Source: Candidatus Woesearchaeota archaeon
GTDB taxonomy: Archaea > Nanobdellota > Nanobdellia > Woesearchaeales > 21-14-0-10-32-9
Reading direction: 5' to 3'
Assembly (NCBI GenBank): GCA_021735165.1
Contig: JAIPHP010000011.1
Coordinates: 1 to 43,876 of the forward strand
DNA: 43,876 nucleotides
Position 1 is the first letter of the stretch; each line of letters opens with the position of its first letter. Both the position numbers and the translations under genes were made by a program. The notes under the pieces are model-generated. The model saw nothing but the letters and a program-made list of their open reading frames with translations. It did no database searches and was not told the DNA's origin. Below, piece after piece: positions 32,912 through 42,100 of this stretch.

Positions 32912-33182
32912 ATCCATCTTAATTATTAAATTAGTATATAAAGTTTACGTATTTTGCTTAACTTACTTAGTTAACTTATTTGAGTTAGTTCTTTTTTTGG
33001 GGGTTTTTAGGACATAAACTTATTTTTTTAGATGTTCGCTCAAACATCTTATTTTTTAGATTTGCTATTGCTAATATTTGTATTGAACTTTTTTTGACAA
33101 ATATGCTTATAAGAACCGATGATTTAATTTGAATATTTTAGTTTCATACTTGTAAATATGCAAATGCGAATGTAAATATATT
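32912..33182. promoter_or_regulatory. promoter region of the RHH/surface operon with repeated half-sites
   Basis: Beyond the TATA box at 32934-32943 lies TTAACTTACTTAGTTAACTTATTTGAGTTAGTT (32958-32990), in which TTAACTTA/TAAGTTAA-like and GTTAG half-sites repeat every few bases. This is the arrangement expected of ribbon-helix-helix operators. A perfect hairpin AGATGTT-CGCTCA-AACATCT is at 33030-33049. No gene is visible in the rest. Confidence 0.45.
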
Positions 33183-35141
33183 TTATTTGTTCCAAGAAAT
33201 TATTGATTTTATGTGATTGTATAGTCTTTCCAAGTCTGCAAAGAGTATTCTTTTTTTGCTTGTTTTTAATGATTCGTATTGGTTCCATGCCTTCAAATAC
33301 CTATTTTTTGCTTTTTCTATTTCTCCGTATTGTAGTGCTATGATTGCGCCAAAAGATAATCTTAGTATTATTTCTAAGGAAGATCCTTCTATAGGAAATT
33401 CTTTTGCTTTAAATGTATAATCAGAAGATTTGACTTTACTTATTTCAAATATTATCAGTCTTAATTCTTCTATTAATAAAGAAAAATGTATTTTTGACAG
33501 ATTTAAGGATTTTGTTTCTAAATACATTATTTTATATGCGTATGATTTTAGAGATTCTTCGAAATTTTTTAGAAGTATTGTTTTTTCTAGTTTTTCTGTT
33601 AATTCTTTTTTGTCAAATTCTTGCTGCATATTTAGTGCTTTTGAATATACTTTTCTTGCTATTTTAAATAGGTTTAAAGATAATGATTCGTTTGTTTTTA
33701 GTTCCTCTTTTTTTGAAAGAGCCAATTTATTTTCTATGTTTGTTAATTCTTTAAGTAAAGATGTTTTTTCTTTTTCATCCAGTAATATTTGTTTTTTGTG
33801 TTTTCTTGTAAATAGCCAACCTAATTTTGCTATGAGATTATTTATTTCTTTTTTGAATACTAAATATATCATTGCAAGAAATATTAAAGATAAACCTACA
33901 ATCATAGCTATTCTTACCAATGATGAATCTGGTGCATCCATAGAAGAAGGTATTTGTATTTCTTTGCAAGGGTCACATTCTCCCCCACAATCTATGCCCG
34001 TTTCGTTTTGATTTTTTATACCATCAAAGCAAGTTGCAGGTATTTTTGGGCATGCTTTGCATGTTGCACCTCCGCAATCAATGTCTTCTTCGTCTCCGTT
34101 TTTTATGCCGTCAAAACATGTTGGTTCTGCAAAGCACGCTGGGCAAGGACCACCGCAGTCTACATCTTCTTCATTCTGATTTTTTATGCCGTCAAAACAT
34201 GTTGGCACGTATTCGCATTCTTCCCAGAAGAATCTTCTTAAGTTATACTCGTCGCAACCATTTAAATCTATACATTCTCTGTATCTTGTTCCATTTATTA
34301 AGCATCTTGACCAATCTCTGCATTGCCATTCAGGAATACATCGGCTTCCACCGCCACCACCACTGGATGTTGAAATTGACTCTTGTACACATATTGATTC
34401 TACAGATACAATGTTTGAGTCTGCTGTTAGGTTTCCGGAGTCTATTGCTGTAAAATATATATTTTCTGTTGAACAAAAGGTGCTTGGACTAAAAATGGAT
34501 ACTTCTGAAGTATTTTCGTTTATACTTATGCTTATAGCAGAATTTCCTGAAACCTCATATGATAATGTTGTATCTTCTAAGTCTCCAAAATAGTTATTTA
34601 GGAAAAATACGGATGATGTTGTTCCTGCAGGCATTTGTATTGAGGGAATATTTGTTATTAGGTAGGGAGGGTCATTTATCGGCCATATTGTGAATTCATA
34701 AGTTGTGTTTCTTGTTACATTTGAAGATGTGCAAACTGATGTGTCTAAAAAATGTATTACTGTTGAATATGTCCCTATGCCTGTGTGGTTTCCCCACATA
34801 GTTACGTGACCTGAGTCATTTATTTCAAATAGTACTCCTGGATAATTTATTGGTTCGTAGTCCCAAGTTGCATTTGTTTGATTATTATCATTTGTTATTA
34901 AAAAACGGCAATATTGAGTGTTATCTTCTATGGTTGTTGATTGATTTATGTTATTAGAACAATTAGAAGTATCTATTATTGGAGGCGCATTTATGCAGAG
35001 ATTTAGTTGTGCTTGTCCTGTTGCTTTTGCTTTTATAAAATTTGGAGATCCTATGTTGTTTGTAGTGTATATTAAGAATGTTGCTTGAAATATTGATGTT
35101 AGGAATAGAGCTATTACCAACCACATTAATAGTTTTCTCAT
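33183..35141 (-). CDS. membrane-anchored surface protein with TSP1-like and Cys-rich DGIKN repeats
   Basis: This 652-aa protein has a signal peptide (about 1-27), a beta-sandwich extracellular region, and a thrombospondin type 1-like segment (about 264-300, EWQCRDWSRC...). Three consecutive Cys-rich repeats follow, at about 312, 339 and 368, of the form CFDGIKN-x-x-E-x-x-x-DCGG-x-C-x-x-C. A membrane helix (about 408-428) then leads to a cytoplasmic helical domain of about 220 aa ending in YLKAWNQYESLK and LERLYNHIKSII. The repeats are also repeated in the DNA. The SD (GAGGAT) lies about 9 nt before the ATG, and a TATA-like TTTAAATATA lies near 35158-35171. The large cytoplasmic helical part is unusual for a simple adhesin and suggests signalling or attachment to an internal partner. 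Confidence 0.8.
   Translation of the reverse strand: MRKLLMWLVIALFLTSIFQATFLIYTTNNIGSPNFIKAKATGQAQLNLCINAPPIIDTSNCSNNINQSTTIEDNTQYCRFLITNDNNQTNATWDYEPINYPGVLFEINDSGHVTMWGNHTGIGTYSTVIHFLDTSVCTSSNVTRNTTYEFTIWPINDPPYLITNIPSIQMPAGTTSSVFFLNNYFGDLEDTTLSYEVSGNSAISISINENTSEVSIFSPSTFCSTENIYFTAIDSGNLTADSNIVSVESICVQESISTSSGGGGGSRCIPEWQCRDWSRCLINGTRYRECIDLNGCDEYNLRRFFWEECEYVPTCFDGIKNQNEEDVDCGGPCPACFAEPTCFDGIKNGDEEDIDCGGATCKACPKIPATCFDGIKNQNETGIDCGGECDPCKEIQIPSSMDAPDSSLVRIAMIVGLSLIFLAMIYLVFKKEINNLIAKLGWLFTRKHKKQILLDEKEKTSLLKELTNIENKLALSKKEELKTNESLSLNLFKIARKVYSKALNMQQEFDKKELTEKLEKTILLKNFEESLKSYAYKIMYLETKSLNLSKIHFSLLIEELRLIIFEISKVKSSDYTFKAKEFPIEGSSLEIILRLSFGAIIALQYGEIEKAKNRYLKAWNQYESLKTSKKRILFADLERLYNHIKSIISWNK
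34013..34205 (-). repeat. DNA repeats coding the CFDGIKN motifs
   Basis: Two copies of a 24-nt segment containing GCCGTCAAAACATGTTGG on the plus strand (34101-34124 and 34182-34205) are identical. A third, diverged copy lies near 34013-34036. Spacing of about 81 nt gives in-frame 27-residue units, so copy number could vary by recombination. Confidence 0.65.
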
Positions 35142-35171
35142 ATCAGGTAAATCCTCTTATTTATATTTAAA
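35142..35171 (-). promoter_or_regulatory. promoter and SD of the Cys-rich surface protein
   Basis: The minus strand has a TATA-like TTTAAATATAAATA (about 35158-35171) followed by AGAGGAT about 9 nt before the ATG at 35141. This marks a separate transcription start inside the surface-gene series, although read-through from upstream is also possible. Confidence 0.4.
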
Positions 35172-35213
35172 GGTTGCTGTTAAATTTGGAATTTTTCTTT
35201 TAAATGGGTGTTT

Positions 35214-35762
35214 TTACTCAGTATCTGTGTCATTTTGAGTTGTATTTATTGAATCGTTTATTGTTATTGCAACTTTTGGTTTTTCTTCTTGCATTGTGTT
35301 TGTTGATACTAGAGTTCCTTTGAGAAATAGTTCTTCTAAGAATGATAGTTTTTTGTTTGTTATTGTTATGTATGTTGTTTCTTCGTGTTCTCCTTTGAAG
35401 TATTTGTTTTGTGGTTGTGCAAGCATCTCTATGTCGAATTCATTCACACTTGATTGTATTGGGTTTCCGTAAGTTTTTAGCCATCCGTCTTTTTGGCCTG
35501 ACCAGGATATGTAAACGTATTTATCTTGTGCGTTTGCTATGTGCATGTTTCTTTTTGCGCGACCATTAGGTAGTAATGTTCCAAAATACAGTTTGTCAGA
35601 ATCTAAATTTATTCCTACGTCAGTTCCGATTATCATGTTGGCTCTTATTTCGTTTGTGGAATGTATTTTGTTTGAAAGTGAACTCGTCGTAATTATTATA
35701 AGTAGTAAGCATAAAATTATAATTATCGATGCTCCAAGTAATATTTTATTTGTTTTGTTCAT
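35214..35762 (-). CDS. small signal-anchored extracellular protein
   Basis: This 182-aa protein has one N-terminal membrane helix (about 8-27, LLGASIIIILCLLLIIITTSS) and no C-terminal anchor. The body (about 45-150) is beta-rich, with LDSDKLYFGTLLPNGRAKRNMHI, YVYISWSGQKDGWLK and TTYITITNKK. These resemble a small immunoglobulin-like or COG1361-type domain. The acidic, Thr/Asn-rich tail may be glycosylated. Its ATG overlaps the TGA of the upstream gene (ATGA), so translation is coupled. I do not recognise a family; it looks like a component of the surface operon. Confidence 0.7.
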   Translation of the reverse strand: MNKTNKILLGASIIIILCLLLIIITTSSLSNKIHSTNEIRANMIIGTDVGINLDSDKLYFGTLLPNGRAKRNMHIANAQDKYVYISWSGQKDGWLKTYGNPIQSSVNEFDIEMLAQPQNKYFKGEHEETTYITITNKKLSFLEELFLKGTLVSTNTMQEEKPKVAITINDSINTTQNDTDTE

Positions 35763-36910
35763 TTTCTGTGTTTATGTTTGTGTTTCTTTTTTGTTGTTTT
35801 TAGCGTTAGTAATAAAATTACTAGTATTAATATTATTATTGCAATTGTTAGTAGTACTAAGGTATAATTTATTTTTTTAGGAATGTAAGGATTTAATACC
35901 TCTATAATTATAGGGTGTTTTTCTGATTTGTTTAAGAAAAATATTTCTATTTCTCCATCATATGTTCCATTTTCTAGATTTTTTGTGTCTACGAATTGAG
36001 TTATATTTATTTTTCCTAATTCTTCTATTGTGAAGCTAGGAGATCTTGCATTTACTCCTTCTAAGTTTATTTCTGCATATACATTTTCAAATCTTCCTTT
36101 CCATAAGTTTTCAAATTCCATTCTTAGGTTTAAGAGTTCTCCCTCAGTAACATTCTTTGGGTCATAGTCTAGTAAAATTATGGATTCTTCTCCTATTCTA
36201 AAGGTAATGTTTTTTTCTCTAATCATATCCGAGTATTTTACTTTAAGATTTGCATAGTATTTTCCTGGAATCCATGTTTTTGTAGATATTGTTTCTTGTA
36301 TTTCATCTGTTTGTTTTGGACCTATTCTTTTTTTTGGCCATGTTTTTTCATATATTTTTTCGTAATTATTATCTAATATTTTAACTTCTGTCTCGTAATT
36401 TGTAACATCTAGACCTCTTGATAAAATGTTTATGTTCATTGTTGTGTCTTGGTTTTTATTTACATTTTCAATAGAAAATCCTTTTATTTCTAAGTATTCT
36501 CCTTGATATGGAAAGTCAACTATGAATCTTGATTTTACTGCTGTTCTTACAGCTATCAATCCTTGGTTTTCTGGAATAAATTCTCTTGCACCTATTTGTA
36601 CTTCGTGAGGCCCCACATAATCCGCAAAAGAAGGTATGTCTATTAAGAAGTTTATTGCAGTAAGTCCTTTTGGAGGCACAGTTATTTTTTCATCTTCTAT
36701 TATAACATATTTCGCTAGTTCTCCATTCATAATTACTTCAAAACTTGTTTCTTGAGAAGAATAGGATCTTATACTTACAGAGTATTCTCCACTCAGTCCT
36801 GTAGATGGTTCGTAATATGCTCTTATTATTGGAGGTGTAACTCCTAAAGATAAAACGCTAGGTATCAAAAGTAAGAGAAAAATAATACCAAAATAATATC
36901 TAACAATCAC
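35759..36910 (-). CDS. COG1361-like surface protein with C-terminal anchor
   Basis: About 383 aa: a signal peptide (RYYFGIIFLLLLIPSVLS), beta-sandwich domains of the COG1361/NEW3 kind (VTPPIIRAYYEP, VPPKGLTAINFLIDIPS, LDYDPKNVTEGELLNLRMEFENLW), a C-terminal helix (LVLLTIAIIILILVILLLTL) and a Lys/His/Arg tail (KKKHKHKHRK). Bulk extracellular, tail inside. The frame extends to a GTG at 36919. The SD AGAGGTG (36917-36923) overlaps that codon and sits 6 nt before the GTG at 36910, so I place the start there. It ends in a 4-nt overlap with the next gene. Similar in plan to the 397-aa protein further up the operon. Confidence 0.75.
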   Translation of the reverse strand: MIVRYYFGIIFLLLLIPSVLSLGVTPPIIRAYYEPSTGLSGEYSVSIRSYSSQETSFEVIMNGELAKYVIIEDEKITVPPKGLTAINFLIDIPSFADYVGPHEVQIGAREFIPENQGLIAVRTAVKSRFIVDFPYQGEYLEIKGFSIENVNKNQDTTMNINILSRGLDVTNYETEVKILDNNYEKIYEKTWPKKRIGPKQTDEIQETISTKTWIPGKYYANLKVKYSDMIREKNITFRIGEESIILLDYDPKNVTEGELLNLRMEFENLWKGRFENVYAEINLEGVNARSPSFTIEELGKINITQFVDTKNLENGTYDGEIEIFFLNKSEKHPIIIEVLNPYIPKKINYTLVLLTIAIIILILVILLLTLKTTKKKHKHKHRK

Positions 36911-36962
36911 TGTTTTCACCTCTAGTTAAAAAAATAAAAAGAAAATAAAAAAATAAAAATTT

Positions 36963-37613
36963 TTAGTTCCCTGCAGCCGTAGCAGTATACGTTACTGTAA
37001 CTGAATGTGTTGTTTGTGGTGCATTGCTTGGAACTATTATTTGGAAATCCGTTGTAAACATACTAGTATCCACTCCTGTTGTTAAGTTTTCACAAGCAAG
37101 CAGTTCGGTTGCTGCTTGAGTTGCATTCACAAATGTTGATTGTGAGTTTCCTGAACAACCAGCACCGTAAGTAGCATCCCCTGCATTTGATATTTTGTAT
37201 GCTATTTCAGATTCAGCGTTTTCTGTTGCTAGGAATCCTCCTGATGAAGTTGTTCCATTTCCTACATCGCTGAATTGTATTGTTACATTCGCATCAGTGT
37301 TACCGCTATTTCTTACAGTTATGTTGTCTGGACCTGTGAATAAAGAACAGTGAGTTGTTGTTTCTCCACTAGCATCAGAAGTTATAACAATTGCAGTGTC
37401 TCCTGTTGTACATTCAAAGAAGTCTACTAAGCCATCTACGACTTCAATTGCTAAGGTTTCATTTATTGTCAGATTTACTTCTCCTGATCCTGATGTTGCG
37501 TATCCTGTTGTTGTCACACTATCTAATTTATTTAGACTGACTATTGTTCCTCCTAGTGAGACTACGATTGCAGCCAGTAAAAACATTGCTAATGCCCTAT
37601 TTGATATATCCAT
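36963..37613 (-). CDS. small surface/pilin-like protein
   Basis: This 216-aa protein has a hydrophobic N-terminal helix (about 8-26, AMFLLAAIVVSLGGTIVSL) and a Thr/Ser/Gly/Asn-rich beta-sheet body. Four Cys (FECTTG, THCSLF, GAGCSG, LACEN) could make two disulphides. There is no C-terminal anchor. It contains several N-x-S/T sequons. This layout is found in archaeal type IV pilin-like and S-layer-associated proteins, but I see no clear class III signal peptide cleavage motif, so the pilin assignment is uncertain. An SD (GGAGGA, near 37621-37627) supports the start. It follows an 81-aa protein with a similar N-terminal helix. Its abundance-type composition suggests a major surface component. 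Confidence 0.65.
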   Translation of the reverse strand: MDISNRALAMFLLAAIVVSLGGTIVSLNKLDSVTTTGYATSGSGEVNLTINETLAIEVVDGLVDFFECTTGDTAIVITSDASGETTTHCSLFTGPDNITVRNSGNTDANVTIQFSDVGNGTTSSGGFLATENAESEIAYKISNAGDATYGAGCSGNSQSTFVNATQAATELLACENLTTGVDTSMFTTDFQIIVPSNAPQTTHSVTVTYTATAAGN

Positions 37614-37637
37614 TTTTTATTCCTCCACGGTTTATTT

Positions 37638-37883
37638 TTAATTTACAATATTCAGTCTAACTTCTCCGTTAACTGAATCTTCTATCGGTATTCGTTCTCC
37701 TATGTGTAATTTTACTACGCCTCGACTACTAGTCGCTGTAGTCTCCGAATGTGGCATTTCTGCGTATGGTGCTACTTTGTTCGCTTCCTGCAAAACTGTG
37801 AAAGTTCCCAGAACCGATACAAGAATAACCAAGAATACGAGGACCACTACGGTTTGTTTCGAAACATCCTTTTCTTTGCCCAT
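37638..37883 (-). CDS. 81-aa membrane-anchored protein
   Basis: This small protein has a basic start (MGKEKDVSK), one hydrophobic helix (about 10-30, TVVVLVFLVILVSVLGTF) and a short extracellular part ending in VVKLHIGERIP...VNGEVRLNIVN. The N terminus resembles that of the 216-aa protein encoded immediately downstream (24 nt gap), so they may be partners of the same surface assembly. A strong SD (AGGAGG, near 37889-37894) and a TATA-like AATATATAAATG (about 37930-37942) precede it. Family unknown. Confidence 0.7.
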   Translation of the reverse strand: MGKEKDVSKQTVVVLVFLVILVSVLGTFTVLQEANKVAPYAEMPHSETTATSSRGVVKLHIGERIPIEDSVNGEVRLNIVN

Positions 37884-37942
37884 TTTATCCTCCTATATTA
37901 TTGAATATTAATAGTCATGACTGTTTTCATTTATATATTTTT
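37884..37942 (-). promoter_or_regulatory. promoter and SD before the 81-aa/216-aa pair
   Basis: TATA-like AATATATAAATG near 37930-37942 on the minus strand predicts transcription starting near 37910, with a strong AGGAGG SD at 37889-37894 before the ATG at 37883. This marks an internal promoter in the surface operon, as expected if these small proteins are needed in large amount. Confidence 0.5.
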
Positions 37943-37968
37943 CTTTTTTTGTGTTTGTTTTTTAGTAA

Positions 37969-39162
37969 TTACTTTCTTTTCTTTTTTATCATGAACTTGT
38001 ATATTATTATTGCATTCATAATTATTAGGAACAGTATCAAGACTATTAATAAACTCGTTGTACTACTAGATGAGGACGCTTTTTTGTTTTTGCTTCCTGA
38101 TACTTGTCCTGTAGGCAACAACACATTTAATTCGTCTTCTGTCATGGTAATATCATATGTGTGTGATTTTTGCGTTCCTAGATAATTAAGATTTATTATC
38201 ATCTTATATAGGCCAGGTGCTTGGTTTTCTGTGTCCCAGTATACTGGTAGAATTGTTTTACCTAAGGGTTCTAGTGTTTCTGAAGGTGTTTTTGTCGCTG
38301 CTAATAATTCGTTTTGTTTCATAAAGACCACTTCTGCAAATACATTTTCTATTTTTTCTGCCCAGTTACTGTTTAGTACCAAATCAAAGTGCGCAACACC
38401 ACCTAATAAGAAATCATAAGTCGTTATTGTTGTTATGTCTATGGATGGACTTCCTACATGTATTCTTTTTGTTTGTTGCATTGATTGTCCATCGTAAATT
38501 AAGGTTGCAGTTGCTTTGTATTCTCCATTATTTAGTTCTGGTGACCAAGGCATATTATATGCATGCATTTCTCCTTTTCTTATCATTTTTGATTCAGACG
38601 TTAAAGTTTCTAGTTTGTTATTTGCCAAATCATATATCTCTATTATTGCTTTTGAATTAACTATATTTGCGGTTCCTGTATTTGTAGCTTCTATTAAAAA
38701 GTTACTTTGTTGGTGTTGTTTGAAGTTTGCTGTGTAAAATTTCATATCTAAAGAGTGTCCTTCGCTTGGAACCGTTATTATTAAGTCGAAATTTACTGCT
38801 AAATTTGCACTCAGTTGATTTCCTGTCGGCATTTTTTGCATTATTACAATGTTTACTACATTTTTCCCTCGTGGCAATGTTTCTATTTTTGGCAAGTCAA
38901 CATTCACATTTATTATTTCAGAATCTTTGTCTTTTGTAAATATTATAGTTTCTTCACTTAATGAAACGTATTCGGATAGCTCTCCTTCTACATTTATGAA
39001 AGCTATGAACTCTTCGTTTTGGTTGTTCATTATTTTTATTGGGAATGAGTAGCTTTGCTCTTTTACAAGTATTTCTTTTGTTGCAGGTGCTAAACCAAGT
39101 GCTAAAGCATTACTTGAGAAAATTATGAATATTAACAAAGTAATTATTAGGGCGCGTTTCAT
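37969..39162 (-). CDS. COG1361-like surface protein, anchored
   Basis: About 397 aa: a signal peptide (MKRALIITLLIFIIFSSNALA), several beta-sandwich repeats (SFPIKIMNNQNEEFIAFINVEG, DFDLIITVPSEGHSLDM-like, FLIEATNTGTANI), a Ser-rich linker, and a C-terminal helix (LLIVLILFLIIMNAIIIY) with KKKRK inside. The frame could start 15 nt earlier at an ATG at 39177. The SD GGGGTG (39171-39176) and the ATGA overlap with the upstream stop both favour 39162. It belongs to the same NEW3/COG1361 class as the proteins at 11108 and 35759, so the surface region uses repeated variants of one fold. It may serve as a chaperone or anchor for the neighbouring LamG protein. Confidence 0.78.
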   Translation of the reverse strand: MKRALIITLLIFIIFSSNALALGLAPATKEILVKEQSYSFPIKIMNNQNEEFIAFINVEGELSEYVSLSEETIIFTKDKDSEIINVNVDLPKIETLPRGKNVVNIVIMQKMPTGNQLSANLAVNFDLIITVPSEGHSLDMKFYTANFKQHQQSNFLIEATNTGTANIVNSKAIIEIYDLANNKLETLTSESKMIRKGEMHAYNMPWSPELNNGEYKATATLIYDGQSMQQTKRIHVGSPSIDITTITTYDFLLGGVAHFDLVLNSNWAEKIENVFAEVVFMKQNELLAATKTPSETLEPLGKTILPVYWDTENQAPGLYKMIINLNYLGTQKSHTYDITMTEDELNVLLPTGQVSGSKNKKASSSSSTTSLLIVLILFLIIMNAIIIYKFMIKKKRK

Positions 39163-42100
39163 TGAGATACACCCCACGTAAAATTTAGAGTTGCTTGTTT
39201 TTGTCCTGGTGATTCGTAAGTTGGTACTTTAACTTGGATATCTGCATTTACAGTATTATTTTCTGGATGATAATCTAATAACTTTATCAAGTCGTCTATT
39301 ACAAAAGACATATTATTCCAGTAAACTTTGCTTCCAGACTCATTAAATGTTCCTGTGCTTCTTGGCATTATTTGCCAATACTCAGTATCTAAATCAGCAG
39401 TTTCCCATAAGCTTTCTGAAGTTGTTATGTTTCTCAAATCTGCTTCTACATTCCCATCGTTTCTAAATGAAAATGGAAGAGGTGAATCTAAAGAAGTATT
39501 TCTTATGCTTGAAACATCAAGTGTTCCAAAATCTACGTTACTATTAGTCATAGTTATTATAAGACTGTTTACTAAAGTATAATTCCAAGTTTCACTCCAA
39601 TCACTGTAATTTTCTCCATCATAAGATCTTACTTTCCAGTAATATGTGTCGAAATCTAGTTCGTTTATTTCGGTATAATTATTGCTTGTTAGCCCTGTTT
39701 CATTTCCAACTATTATCGTGAATGATTCATTTCTTGCAACTAGCAACTCGTATGTTAATTCGTCGCCATCTATATCTGATGATTGAGTCCAGTTATAAAA
39801 AGGAGTTCTGTTTGTATATGTCAAATCGTTATTTGTTGGCCTGCTTAAATTTACAGTTGTTGGAGGAGTATTTAATATATTTATTGTTGAACTGTTCATC
39901 CACGAACTATTTAAGGTTCCGTCATCTGCTTTGCAACCTAATACCCATGTTTCGTGCTTTGTCGTTTCTCCGCTCGTTATATTATCCACGTTTAGCTCAA
40001 TTCCTTCCGTTACTAAAGAAGAAGTTCCTGTTGCATATTGAGTTCCATTTCTGTACCAAACATAATGAAGCAATATAGAACCTTCATCAACATCAGTTGC
40101 ATTGCAAAAACCTAACAAAGTGTTGTTAGTAAACACATTTGTGCTTGGTTCTACTCTTACAGAAAACATTTGAGGAGCTGTGTTTTCTATTAATAAACTA
40201 TTGGAAACTAAAGTTACTCCTTCATCATATTTATCACTAGGAGTTACTGCAACTGACCAATTGTCGCCTGAAGTTGTTTCTTGCGAAACTAATTTGTTAT
40301 ATCCTTCCGCATATATTTGAAGTATTTCTTCATTGCTTAGGTACTTGTCAAAAATCATCACTTCATCTAATGAACCGTTAAACCAATAAGTGTTTGAACC
40401 TCCTTTTTTTCCTATTGCCAAACCTGTTCCTGACCAGTCAATATTATAAGTCAAAAAATTTGGATTTGATGTTTTCGAAGAACTATCTAATCTTAAGTAA
40501 TGAGTGTTAGTTTCGGCATTATATGCGCTTGCAACAAAGTGCCAATTATTATCTGAAGGCATACTATAAGATAGCGAACTTCTGTGAGTTCCATAAGGAT
40601 CACCTGAATATATATCAGAACCAATTGTTTTAGATGTAACTGAAAACCCTATTGCATGACCTACATCTATATTTCCTGCCCAATTATTTCCTCCTAAAAC
40701 CGTTTGCCAATTAGTAACATTATCAGGATGTTGTTTATACCACAATATGAATGTTTGCGAACCATTTAATCTTCCTATTATGTTTTGAGGTACAGATATA
40801 TAATCATTTACACCATCAAACTTGTAACCACCACCATATTTTGCATTTTCTATCCATTCTGGCATTTTATCATAGTCTCCATCTCCAAGAGTTCCAAAAG
40901 TTCCAGTTACAGAATAATCTTTTATAGATCCTGTACTTTCATTAGAAATATTTCTATCAAAACTCATGTGTAAAAGAGTTAAGCTTTCTCCGTCATAATT
41001 ATTTCTGTATCTTCTCAATCCTGCATAGTAACTAGCATTTATTTGTTCCTGAGTTAATGCATAATTATATATTTTTGGTTCGTCTATCAGCCCATTGAAT
41101 TCGTATGTGCTTCCTGCGTTTCTGCTTCCAATCAACACATCATTAGTGTTAGGTTCCAAAGATGCCGTGATTGAAGCATTTTCTTCTTTTAGTTCTCCAT
41201 CCACATATATCCTTAATGTATTTGTTGCGTCATCAAAAGTTCCAGTTATAAATGACCATTCTTCTATAGGTATATTAGTTTGCGTATCAACTTCGTATTG
41301 TGTGCCTCCATTTTCGAATCCGAATCTGACTATTTCATTTCCACTAGAATATGCTAATGAATAATGTCCAAAACTTCCTGATTCGTCTTTTGCAATTATT
41401 CCTGCAAAATTTACTTGATCTGTTTCTGGATATACCCACACAGATAGCGATACTGCGGATTGCAAATTTAGTGAAGATGAGTGAGAAATATTTATGTAAT
41501 CATCAGCACCATCAAAATCATACGCGCCCCCTATTTTTCCGTTCGTAGTCCAATTAGGAACATACTGTGAATTTCCCCCACCAAGAGTTCCATGATTGTT
41601 ATAAATCGAGTAATCATTTATTGCGCCCAATGTCGTGCTAGTTATTTTTTCGTCAAAATTCATAACTAATAATTCTCTTTTTGTATCTGTTTTTCTCCAA
41701 TCATAAGTCCAAGTTATTGTATCCGAATCCGCATCGTTTTGATTCTGATAAACCACTGTTAAATTATCATTTGTGGTATTTGAATCCGTACTTGAAAGTG
41801 TTGGTTGATCATGTGTAGGAACACTGTTTAAAAAACAACATACTTTTAAATTATACGCATTACAATCACCAATGTGCGCATTAGTATAATTATTTCCTTC
41901 TGAACTTGCAATGCTTGCTGTACATTCATAATCAGCAGGACAATTTGATTCTGCTAAAGTACAATAAGAAGTTCCTAAACTATTCACACAAGTAGAATGA
42001 GAATATCTGGGACTTAAAGAATTGTTTTCAGGATCTTGTACATGACTATTTGTTAGGGACTCTAAATATAACATAGCATCTGCTTTTTCATTGCACTCAG

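Noticed and set aside
32673-32917. Toxin-antitoxin module
   Set aside because: The two small RHH-like proteins resemble antitoxins, but no toxin-sized gene is adjacent; they precede a surface protein.
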